DNA of 64,000 nucleotides from Orobanche coerulescens (lineage: Eukaryota > Streptophyta > Magnoliopsida > Lamiales > Orobanchaceae), in the NCBI GenBank assembly GCA_033398695.1, contig CM065816.1:128065358-128129357 (forward strand), in the 5' to 3' direction. The stretch's first letter is position 1. Each line of letters starts with the position of its first letter. This document shows positions 43,504-54,560 of the stretch, piece after piece. Made by a program: the position numbers and the translations under genes. The notes under the pieces were generated by a model. It was not told the DNA's origin. It saw only the letters and a program-made list of their open reading frames with translations, and searched no databases.

Positions 43504-45997
43504 GCAATCCATCAAAAAAAATAAACAATCATACCATTCAACCAAAATATCCCAAAACCATCACGACAACGATCAATCATCATTACCGAATAACCAAAAG
43601 AGCATACTTACAAATGCGCAGGTCAACGATCTCCTGAGATACTAGCAAGTAACTTCACTGTAAAGCCTCAATGCGCTTACAATCACAATTCCATGAGTCT
43701 CAACAAAATATATCATCTTCGGATGAAATAATCTATCCGTGTCAAAACCTGTCTGCCTGATCGCACAATTAAGTCCCGATTCTGATAAAACCGATAATAT
43801 ACGATACATCTGTGAAACAACTGTCCAACATAATAGCAACAAATCCCGAAATATCGACACAAAATCTGAACGCTCAGATGATCACCAGCAATGATCAACC
43901 CATAAATTAATCGAGAATATCATTGACATGATAAACTCTAATATGACCAATCCAAAGGTCAAAACGCAACCGAGAATACCATCAACATGATAAACTCCAA
44001 TATGACCAACTAGAGGTCAAAACACAATCGAGAATATCATCACCATGATAAACTCCAATATTACCAACGAACGATCAATGATAATCGGGAATACCCTCAC
44101 ACAGTAAGCTCCAACATGATCAACATAGAACCATAGAAACCGATATACGAAAGAACAAAATTTTCAAAACATTAAACAAATCACATACAGTGAATCTCAA
44201 CGAAACACAACCGACTGGTGAACATTCCCCTCGGCATACGAACAACCAATCGCAAATCGATGAACATACCAATTCATACAAGGAGTGTGAGCGACCGCTC
44301 AATATCCAAAAGAACCAGCATGGGGTCACCATCCCCAAATTTACACTTACAAAGAAATCATTCAAAGATCACTATGGTAAGATCGCGCTACTACCGTACC
44401 AATGGAATCACATAGCACATATGTCCCGGTTTCATAAAACCCATAGTTCCAAAATTACATTATGTACCCGAATCTGCAACACGCAGTATATTTCTCTTAT
44501 CCGATAAATCAACCGATCATCCCTGGATAACCAAACTACCATACTAACGTTCGAATCTCTTTTCATCGTTCCATACTGATGTATTATCCAGTTCGTGAGT
44601 CACGTTCATAACTCCACAATGTTATGCACTAAATGCGTATGTATATCAATCACATTTTCAAAACCAGTTTGAAATCATACAGTCTCGTTAAGAAGACAAA
44701 TTTTCGAAAGTTCTTTCAAGAGTTTCAAAACTCAAAACACAAATTTTCGTAAGACCACGAAATCAATTTTCGAAAAATTAAATCGGCTCGCTGGTGCCAA
44801 GTATTCGATAACAGTTTTCCTTCGAATCCATACGATTCCAAAGTCTTAAAATGAAGACTATGCAAATGATTGACCAAATTCATACGCCTGTATACCAATC
44901 CGGCTCGTCACAAATTCCACTGACATTCCATCGGAAAACTACACGATATAATTCCAAAACCTCAATATATAGACTCCGATAAAGACTCCTTTTCCACATA
45001 TGACTCGCAACGCCAATCATTAACCCATCTCGGGTCACCTCAGTTATGCTATGACAAGACATTGAAACAAATCAACACAGCGAAAGACTTCCCGAGGAGT
45101 TTCGTTTGAACAAGTAAACTAAAACCGCGAAAGGCAGAAACAAAATCGATAAAGATTAATAAAGTGTTTTACAATTCTCGGGAGTTTTAGAAAACAGAAA
45201 AGCTTTCTTTTGAAACATTAGGGTCTCAGCCCGTATCTCGTTCCGCATTACAAGAAGTTTAAAAAGTAGAAAACCCTTTTTCAGACCCCAAGTCCTGAGT
45301 TATAAAACCATTTCAAAATCGATTGGGTCTCGGCCCAAAAATCATTTTCTGTAAAACATCCATGAAACATTCATTTTGAAAAGTATCATTTTCAAATGCT
45401 CAAAAACAGTTTGTATATCTCAAAATGAACTAACATGACTACATATTCTCCTGAACAATCCACAATATTTCTCCCAAATGCACAACTCTGTTCTAAAACT
45501 TAATCGACATATTGATTTCCAAAATCATAGCGTCTCAAGATCATCAATCCTGTCCCAACTCTGTTATCTCATACTGTAACGCATAATATTCTGCTGAATC
45601 TCAAAGCATATCAACTTAGAGTGACAACAAATCTCAATGCAATTCAAAATCCAAATACTTACAGATCGTGAAGCCGACGATTCCCCGTGATACTGGCACA
45701 TGTCTCGACTCAAGAAAATACTCGACACAGATATTTTCAAAACACACATTTTGCAAACTCAGTTCAACTCGAGAACACAACACAGCTCTATCTGAAGAAA
45801 CACGTTAACACCATTTGAAAAAGTTTATAACAACCCCAGTACTACACTGGTAAATCGCATAACGCACAAGCCCGAGTGAACAACAAACTCAGAGCTCAAA
45901 CACTTGTCAACCGACAACTCGAATGACACGACAAAAGCACGACCCAACTCGACCCGACTGCCTAGGTTTTCACAACCTAATCTCCGATACCATATTC
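43504..45997 (-). other. Element D: internal region, no gene seen
   Basis: About 2.5 kb with no gag, pol or other domain on either strand. A direct repeat of about 60 bp (CATGATAAACTCCAATATGACCAA) occurs four times between 43925 and 44120. The PBS (TGGTATCGGAG, complement at 45982-45992) stands at the right end, followed by AAAACCTAGGCAG, which resembles the leader of element B. Confidence 0.8.
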
Positions 45998-46560
45998 TGT
46001 AACACCCTCAGAGCCATCTAGGAATATTACTGCGCCGTGGGCCCCGAGATGGAACCCACAAGGCTGAAGGAAATTTTCGCAAACAGTTACAAACGCCCAA
46101 GAGGCTAACGACGGTACATCCTTTAAAAACATTCGAAAACTCTATAAAATCCGTTTAACAAAACCGTCGTAAAATCTCATTTGAAACCACAATGCCCGAA
46201 ATACCAAAACTCAACAGTTTAAAAACATACGTTAAGCTATCGCTTACATGTACCGACAGAATAGATTTAGAAAATGATTGCCAGAGTAACCTAAGTTACC
46301 AGATACCAAAAGGCCATTTAAAAATACTCACGCAGCGGAAAAAGACAAACAATTAAAATACTCTAGCAGCGGAATACAACAACTGATCAGGAAACTCAAT
46401 TCACAAATACATGCCCTAGCCAGTATCCTCCGGGAAGCTCATCTCTTCACGACCGCTACAATCTTGATAATCCAAGAACCTAAAGAGAAAGCCCACGACG
46501 GGGTCAGCCATAATATCCAACAATGAGAACCATCACATCACGTCAATAATTACATATCAA
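45998..46560 (-). mobile_element. Element D: 5' LTR, distal part
   Basis: It matches 40024-40590 almost base for base, then stops at ACATATCAA where element E begins. The remainder should lie beyond the right edge of the window. Confidence 0.9.
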
Positions 46561-47714
46561 TGGTGTTGCTACCCAAAATATTATCCGGAGATAGATATTG
46601 CTGGATTGGATGGATAGCAAACAAATGCGAGAACACTTCCGTGGGAAAGGTAAATAACACAAGATTTGTCTGGGTTGTTAGTCCCGGGCTTGAATGCTCT
46701 CGCGAGATATTATTAATACAAATATTCGGAGATACAAGTATTAATGTAAGAGTGCATTTACAATGAGTGTAAAGACCATTGTTATCTTAGCTAGTGAGTG
46801 TGTAGATTGCCGTAAGAACCAGATATGATGCTCTATGAGTTCTCGTAACAACGTTGATGAGCTGTAACGACTGTGAGAAATCGACAGTGTCTCACAGTGT
46901 GTAGCTGCCGTATGTTTGAGCTCCTAGGCTTGTGAGTCTCTTTAAATCTGCAGTGTGGAGACTTCTTGCCTCTGCCGACCGTCTTCTGGTTGAGAGGTAC
47001 TGAGAGAGAAATCCTGAGGTAGATTCGGGAGAGGAAGCAGGGAGCTTGAAAGTATGTATGTTTGTATGTATTTCCGTGAATGAATTCGGAACTGAATGCT
47101 GAACACAGAGTTTATCTCTGAACTGAATGGAGAATTCCTGAACTCCTTTCCTGTAGATGGAGGTTCTCTATTTTTAGCACTTGGACATGCCGGGCGATCG
47201 CCTTTGCTGTATTATAATAAGCGGGCGATCGTCTTTTAGAACATAGGCTTGTCTCCTTAGAGTCTACGGGAGTTGCGGGCAGTTAGCTGTGCGGTCCAAT
47301 GAGAAGCCTGCACGCGTCTGAGTCGCTGTCACGGGCGGTCCCACCTTGTACCTTTCGGCGGGTTTGTCGGTAGGTGAAGCCGTCCTTGTCAGAGACAGCT
47401 ATTTGGTGGTAATGATCCATATAACACGGCGCCTGTCGCGGATCTGCACATGGGCGCTGCTTTGAGGTCCAGTCTTCGTGGACTTTGACGGACGATGGTC
47501 CCTGTTCGTGGCGTAGGATGGTCGTCCTTAGCCGAGCACCAAAGTCGATCGCTAGGTGCCAAAGGGCGATCGCCTTAGGAGTCGATCGCTAGATACCTGA
47601 AGGTGGTAGGGTATCTTAGTTTAGGCGAGTTCACCATAGCTTGATTGATTGTGGACTCGGTCGCTCGGCCTTGCAGTCGATCGCCTGTCGAGGTGAATAA
47701 ATCTCGACCCAACA
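46561..47714 (-). mobile_element. Element E: 3' LTR
   Basis: On the minus strand it starts TGTTGGGTCGAG at 47714 and ends AGCAACACCA at 46561 (1154 bp). The purine tract GGGAGGCAAT (complement at 47715-47724) lies directly before it. It carries GGCGATCGCC palindromes and a weak TATA-like CTAAAAATAG (complement at 47168-47177). Confidence 0.8.
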
Positions 47715-47822
47715 ATTGCCTCCCAACTCGCTCCTATGTTGGAAACGTGGGGTGAGGTGGTTCTGCTGGCGATCGCTGAATTATGACGAGTGACTCTGCA
47801 TTTTACTGAACTGGCGATCGTC
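47193..47822. promoter_or_regulatory. Element E: GCGATCGC palindromes between divergent promoters
   Basis: GGCGATCGCC or close variants occur at 47193-47202, 47223, 47545, 47564-47573, 47580, 47677, 47769 and 47813. They lie upstream of the LTR TATA-like site on the minus strand and upstream of TATAAAAAGG (48076-48085) on the plus strand. The array crosses the LTR/internal boundary at 47714. Confidence 0.7.
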
Positions 47823-48075
47823 ATTGAGTTGATTAATTCTGAATTTGGACGACCTGATATGTCGCTGAAAAGAGTGGGAAATGACAGCAGATGCGGAAAA
47901 GTCTCTGGGACACGTGTCGGGTTCCTGTTGGGGGATACTGACGGTCATTTATGACTCCTCGTCTGACGCATCCTTGAAAAGACGCGTAAGCGGGTTTCAA
48001 GGGAGCATTAATTTCGACGGTTGCGCTCCGACCCCTGAGATTTTCCTTAATTGCACATGAGTCCCTGCCATCTCC

Positions 48076-48085
48076 TATAAAAAGG
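48076..48085 (+). promoter_or_regulatory. TATA box of the element E accessory gene
   Basis: CCTATAAAAAGGCGCAGG stands 158 bases before the first ATG (48234), with a pyrimidine-rich leader after it. This is a textbook plant core promoter on the strand opposite to the LTR. Confidence 0.72.
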
Positions 48086-48420
48086 CGCAGGGACGCAGTG
48101 TTCATTCTTACGCGTTCTTACCGGAGAAAGAAGGATTTTGCTGAAGATTTTTCTGAAGATCTGACTGCCGATCATCGATCGATTCCATCCTTGGTAAGAA
48201 AAACACTCCTTTTCTCCATTTCTAAATTCGAGAATGTCTGGAACATCTTCTTCGTCGGGAAAGGGTACTTCCTCCGCCGCTGGGACTTCTAAAGTCCGGG
48301 GAGGATCCTTTGCAGATTTCCATCTGGAGACGGCCGTTGAGGCTATTCGAGCCGGTATCGACCCTGCGGAAGTTGAAGCGTTGTTCAATGAAGCCGACGT
48401 CACTACACCAAAAACAGCCA

Positions 48421-48655
48421 TCGACAACGTTTTTATTAACAACGTTTTTAAAAAAACGTTGTCATTTAGGTTTTCCACAACATTTATTTCAAAAACGTTG
48501 TAGTTTTTCTATATTGACAACGTTTATAAAAAAACGTTGTGGTGACGGAAATAAACAACGTTTAATGAAGAAACGTTGCAGTATAATACAACGTTTAATA
48601 GTTAAACGTTGTGAAAAATTATTTAACAACGTTTTTTTATAAACATCGTATTATG
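48421..48655. repeat. CACTA left subterminal repeats
   Basis: About ten CAACGTTT or AAACGTTG motifs, often arranged head to head with a short A/T spacer (CAACGTTTTTATTAACAACG, CAACGTTTATAAAAAAACGT). In En/Spm such motifs are the binding sites of TNPA. Confidence 0.85.
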
Positions 48656-50103
48656 GTTAAGTTCCTCCCCGCTCGTTCCCAAATCAGAAAAAGAAAAAGA
48701 AAAACACATACCGCTCATAACCAAACACAGAACGCAGAAGGGAAAAAAGGAAAAAAAAGAAAAACAAAAAACGTGAACGGCTTCCTTCCCCGTTCCTTCC
48801 CCCGCTCGTTCCCAAATCCCAAAAGCACAGACGGCGGCGATACTGGTCGGAGGCGCTGCTGCTCTTAACACTCTCCACAACAACAACAACACCGTATCAT
48901 CTCTCTTCCTTCCCCGTTCGTTCTCTCTCTCTCTCTCTCGGTATGTGTCTCTCTCTCTTTTATATTATCTTGTGACATATATAATTCAGAAACTGAATTA
49001 ATAAGTCAGATAAGTTGATTATGGTGTTTGGTTATGAAAGGATTAATAGAGCTCTTTACGGTTTGTGGTGAAACCGATAGGTATTTTCGAAACCTAATGA
49101 TGTTAATTTTTCGTCGGTATCTGTTTTCCAGTTTCGTGTTCCTGTAAGTTTATGCTCGTTTGTAGTTATTTATTACATGTCATATATTGATATAGAGAAG
49201 AGTGAAGAAATAGTGCGAAACGACTTGTAGTTAACTTTAGACAAAAATCCCCTACTATTGTTTACAAACGCAAAAAAATTTAGCTGTTTGTCCTTGCTGA
49301 TGAGTTATATTTGGTAGTTTAGCTTAATCTGGTGTTTCACTCGGTTAAGTTCTGAAATGGCTTTGTAAAAAATTTAGCTGAAGTCCTTATTTAAGGGGTT
49401 TTCAACTGGTTTGTCGTTTTGAGCATATCCCTTGTACAACCTTGATGCTGATATACTTACTTTTTCATCCTATGGCACTTCGTGAATGAAAGTTATGTAT
49501 TTTTAAACTGGAATGTGAACTCAAGACTCTATTGTAGAAAAAGCTGCTTTTTGGCTATTAGAGGTTTGAAGAATAGCTAGAGGATAGCTTTTTTTCCTCT
49601 CTCTATTCGTCTACAGATGTTCATGCTTTTTTCTTTGATTTCTTTTATTTTTCACGCACTCTATTGTTGTGACTCAAAATTTATTTTCTTTCTTGCCAAA
49701 CTTCACAATTTTTCTTGGTTATTTTTACAATTAAAAACACATTTTAAAAATGATATTTTGCTTTCTTTTGTGATCTGATTTTCTTTTTATGCGCATGTAT
49801 GTTTGATGTTTATGTTTTTTCAGTCTTATCTGGGTCCGATGACCCTGGTTTTCTATTTACTTTAGGTCGATTTAACAAAAAATCGAATTTGAAGGTCATA
49901 GAAATAATAATCACAATGCATACACCGTATGAACCATCAAACATACGGAGTTTAAATATTATTATCTCTGGTTTTCACATTTTTTTTGTTAGCTTTGGGC
50001 TAGCAGTTAAGGTACAATGAGATGTACTAAATTATTAATTCTTCAAACTGTGCTAATATTATTATCTCTTGTAGTGTTCTCGGTGTACTCATAATTCATA
50101 TCG
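48656..50103 (+). other. CACTA leader before the TNPD gene
   Basis: A direct repeat of CCCCGCTCGTTCCCAAATC (48668 and 48802), purine-rich sequence, and a (CT)n run at 48921-48957 suggest a transcribed leader. The rest to 50103 is AT-rich and shows no coding frame that I recognise. Confidence 0.6.
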
Positions 50104-53100
50104 ATGGATAAATCGTGGGTGAATCTGCCCAGGTTTTCACTCTAAGCTTAAATAGTAGTTTTATAGCTTCTTGTTGTCTTATGCCAGCTATGTAATATGT
50201 ATAATTTTGTTTGTAGGCCAACCGTCGCTACAGGGAAGGAGTAAGAAATTTTGTAGCAGTAAGTTTGGAAAGTCTAGGAAATCCCTCTAAAATTAGATGT
50301 CCTTGTACTCGATGCAGAAATTTGGATTACCAGTCTAGTGATGATGTAGTCTCACACTTGGTTATATATGGTATGGATAAGACATACGATGTTTGGATTT
50401 TTCACGGGGAAGAACGTCCTAGCACTTCCTCCAAAAGGACATTTGATCTTGATGATATATCAGATACATATAGGATGTTCATAGATGCACGTGTTAACGA
50501 GGAAACGATTCCAAATTATACTGAAGCAATGGGAGATGAGGGGTTTTCAAAATTATTAGAAGATGCAGAAACTCCCTTATATATGGGTTGTAGTGACTAT
50601 ACAAAGTTGATAATGACAGTTGTGCTTTTCAAACATAAAGCCGTTAACGGCATTTCGACAAAGCATTTACCGATCTTCTCAAAATTTTAGGTCACATGTT
50701 GCCACGTAAGAATGTACTTCCTAGTTCCACATATACCGCAAAAAATTACTTAAGAGCTTTGACTTGGGTTATGAAAAATACATGCATGTGCTAATGATTG
50801 TTGTTTATTTAGAAAAGACTTGCAGATCTAGACAATTGTCCAAGGTGTGGGAAATCCAGTGGAAAGTGGTAGGAAAAGGAGACGAGCGTAAAATTAAAAA
50901 GGGGGTACCACCAAGGTGTTGAGATACTTTCCTATTATTCCCAGATTTAGAAGGATGTTCGGATCATTAGATAATTCAACAGCTTATTGAGGCATAGCAT
51001 ACAACATAGTAACGATAACAAAATGCGACATCCTGTTGACTCGCCACAGTGGAAGTCTATTGATAGTAGGTGGCCTTGTTTTTCATCTGATCCTAGGAAT
51101 TTAAGACTTGGACTTGCCACAGATGGATTTAATCCTTATAGTAATCTTAGTTCTACACATAGTTGTTGGCCCGTGATGCTTGTTAATTACAACCTCCCCT
51201 CGGGTGCATGAAAAGGGAAAATATGATGTTAACTTTGCTAATCCTGGTCCAAGGCAACCAGAAATGATATTGATGTATATTTAAGGCCATTGATTGAAGA
51301 TTTGAAAGAGTTATGGATAAGTGGGGTTGAGGTGTACGATGCATTTACGAAGAGCATTTTCAATCTGAAGGTTATTCTCATGTGGACGATTAATGATTTT
51401 CCGGCTTATGGAAATCTAGCTGGGTGTACGACTAAGGGTAAGATGGCATGTCCTATTTGTGGTGCTAATACTTGTTCAATTTATCTACCTCACAGTCACA
51501 AGTGTGCGTATATGGGTCATCGACGGTTTCTTATACCCAATCATCCTTACCGAAAGAAGAAGAGTTGGTTTGATGGAACCCATGAGAAGAGGGGAAAACC
51601 TCATATATTGTCTGGTTCTGAAATTTTAGCAGTTGTTAATGGGATTGAAAATGATTTTGGAAAATGGGATGAAATGAGCAGTGGTGAAGAACCGAGACAA
51701 GGAAGGGCAAATGGTAAGAGAAAGAAGAAAAGGAGGAGGAAGATTATAAAGAAAGTTAAGGTCCTGAATTGGAAGAAAAAATCATTTTTTTTTGAGTTGC
51801 CATATTACGAGGTATAACAAATTTTGTGCTTTAATGTTAATTCAATATAATGACATAGTTAATAGCTAGCTGATAACTAATAAAATATCTTATTTTTAGC
51901 ATTTGTTGGTACGTCACTGTTTGGATTTAATGCACATCGAAAAAAATTGTGGTGAGAGTTTATCGTGCACTTTGCTTGATATAAAAGGAAGATCAAAAGA
52001 TGGCCATAGTGCTCGTAAAGACTTGGAAAGTATGGGAATTCGCCGAGTTGCACCCAAGGCTTGATGAGAATAGTAAGTTAGCCCTTCCACTGTGCCAACA
52101 TACGTTAACAAGTTACGAGATAGAGACATTTTATTGGCGACTAAGAAATTTGAAAGTTCCCGACGGGTATAGCTCTAATATTGCAAACAGTTTTGCACAG
52201 AATGACAAGATACTTGGACTCAAGTCCCATGATTACCATGTATTGATGCAACAGTTATTGCCGGTCGCATTGAGAGGACTTCTACCAAAAGGGCCAAGAA
52301 ATGCATTACTTCGTTTCTGTTCATTTTTCTATGATATAAGCCAAAGAGTGGTTGATGTCGAAAAAATTGAAGCTGCAGAACAGGAGATAATTGATACATT
52401 GTGCATTCTTGAAAGATATTTTCCTCCTTCATTCTTTGATATTATGATTCACTTGACAATACATTTAGGCCGAGAAACTCGTCTTTGTGGATCAAATCAA
52501 TTTCATTGGATGTACCCGTTTGAAAGGTATTTGATATCCATTTATTATCCGTAATAGGCTTGAATGATATTTTCCTTCCTAATTTATATCCAATATTTTT
52601 AGATTTATGAAGCCGTGCAAGGAATATGTTAGAAATCCTGCACGACCCGAAGGATGCATATGTGAAGGCTATCTTGCCGAAGAATCCATACGATTTTGTT
52701 GTGAGTACATTAAGGAAAGTTGTGCACTATTTGAAACACATAAACGCAATGAGGAATACCAAAATGAAAACACATTTGAAGGACGACCAATTTCTAAAGG
52801 AGAGCATACTACATTGTCTAATGAAGACATGTAAAATGGTCATCGATATGTGTTGTTTAATACGGCAGAAGTGGAACCATATGAAGTGTAAGTTTAAGTT
52901 ATATGCAATTTTGTCTAGTTTGTTTCTTAGGAATATTTTCACATTATTTGTTTTTAGGATGCATATGGAAGAGTTGAAGATGTTACATACTGATCTATCC
53001 GATGATCAACTTTCAAAGATGCATTCAGACACTTTCTCTAGTTGGTTTACAAAAAAGGTTTTTTACATATTATTTGGACTTTATTAGTTTATACATTGTG

Positions 53101-53772
53101 AATAAGTATGTTATTTATTTAAAATAAATATACAGGTTAAAGACCAAATAGCCTCAAAGTAAGTAGAAGTTCCCAAACAATAAAGTGGTTATCATATGGG
53201 CCTAGAAGGCAAGCGCTCTCATATTCTGGCTATATAATAAATGGTCGTCGATTTCGTACCAAGGACACCGAAAAGTCCACACAGAATAGTGGTGTTTCAC
53301 TTGAAGCAACTACAATACGTCAATCTGTCCAAATGACAATTGCCAATCTAGTAGCAACACAATAGGTCATTACGGGATCTTGCGTAACATTATAGTGTTG
53401 GACTATCTTATGTTTCAGATTCCCTTATTTAAGTGTGATTGGGCAAATATCTATCGTGGAGTGAAGGTTGAAGATGGATTTACATTAGTCAACTTTGCTC
53501 AATTTCAAGATCAATTTAAAGGAGATCCTTTTATACTAGCAACGCAAGCCTCACAAGTATTCTATCGAGAGAAAGCAAAACATCTAATTGGCAAGTTGTT
53601 GTCAGACCACCACCAAGGGGCTATCATGATATGGAGATCTATGATAAGAGTGATGATGAGAATAATGAATTGTCGTGTAATCCACTTGATGTATCTTTGC
53701 TTGATAAAACCGATGATTGCCAAGATAGTACTTGCGCAAGAGTGGGATGTGATGACAAATTGGTATATTTGA
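50104..53772 (+). pseudogene. tnpD: CACTA TNPD-like transposase (broken)
   Basis: TNPD cuts and joins the transposon ends. A short first exon reads MDKSWVNLPR at 50104. The transposase-associated N-domain follows (GVRNFVAVSLESLGNPSKIRCPCTRCRN, in parts; HL, then WIFHGEE). The tnp2 region has DNCPRCGKS, RHPVDSPQWKSID, LGLATDGFNPYSN, ELWISGVEVYDAF, TINDFPAYGNLAGC, CPICGA and DLMHIEKNCGESL. The DUF4218 region has GLKSHDYHVLMQQLLPVALR and WMYPFER, joined across an intron (about 52526-52602) to ARPEGCICEGYLAEES. The DUF4216 region has IINGRRF, NSGV, LFKCDWANIYRG and DPFILATQASQVFY. Stops at 50688, about 50793-50815 and 52832-52834 and several frame changes inactivate it. Confidence 0.88.
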
Positions 53773-54041
53773 TAAGTATTTATGTTATTATGACTATTTT
53801 TCTTAATTATAGTGTCATTATGTTTGTTTATTACATTACTTGTACTACCATATTTACAAAATTATTTGATTGCTTTTCTTCCATATAACAGGTAGAGGCT
53901 GAGTAGGAGGATCTTTAGATAACTCTATCAAAGTTTGTCGACGTGATCACAATGGGTAATGATGGGATAGAGGTAAGAGTTAGTGTTACCATAATGATTT
54001 TACATGTGTATGTCATTGTTTTTAGTTATAAAATATATACT

Positions 54042-54540
54042 CCCTCCGTCCCAAATGCTAACAATAGTGTCATTATGTTTGTTTATTGCATTTTTTCAAA
54101 GCAGATTTTAAAATTAGTTCCATGTCCAAGATAGAAAGGGGATTTTTCAATGCAGATTTTTCACATTAGACACTGAAAATCAGTTCCATGTCCCAGATTT
54201 TTCAATGCAGATTCAAACGATATCGTGAAATCGGTTCCATGTCCCGATTTTTCAAAGCAGATTTTAAAATCAGTACACTGTGAAATCAGTTCCATGTCCC
54301 AGATTTTTTCAAAGCAGATTTTAAAATCAGTTCCATGTCCAAGATAGAAAGGGGATTTTTCAATGCAGATTTTTCAATGCAGATTTTTCAATGCAGATTT
54401 TTCACATTAGACACTGAAAATCAGTTCCATGTCCCAGATTTTTCAATGCAGATTTTTCAATGCAGATTTAAACAGTACACTTTCAATGCAGATTTAAACT
54501 GAAGTAGTTATTAAATATATATACGTACAAATATTGTGTT
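54042..54540. repeat. Degenerate tandem repeats and Stowaway-like end
   Basis: TACTCCCTCCGTCCCAAATGC at 54041-54061 is one end of a Stowaway-type MITE; I see no matching right end. From 54100 to 54510 there are many copies of ATTTTTCAATGCAGA and CAGTTCCATGTCCCAGATTT in mixed order, a short-period satellite inside CACTA between its two genes. Confidence 0.75.
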
Positions 54541-54560
54541 TACTAACTTTACAATGATCT

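Larger units (their letters stand above)
40024..46560 (-). mobile_element. Element D: long-LTR gypsy-type element without coding region
   Basis: On the minus strand: 5' LTR fragment (45998-46560, cut by element E), PBS, a 2.5-kb internal region without any recognisable gag or pol, hairpin and degenerate polypurine tract, and a 3.44-kb 3' LTR (43465-40024). The LTR ends TGTAATATCC...GGGGGTATTACA resemble those of A, B and G. This is a large retrotransposon derivative that would need proteins supplied by another element. Confidence 0.88.

Noticed and set aside
48047..48478. 143-codon minus-strand frame across the CACTA left end
   Set aside because: It crosses the transposon junction and is a shadow of the accessory gene exon 1.
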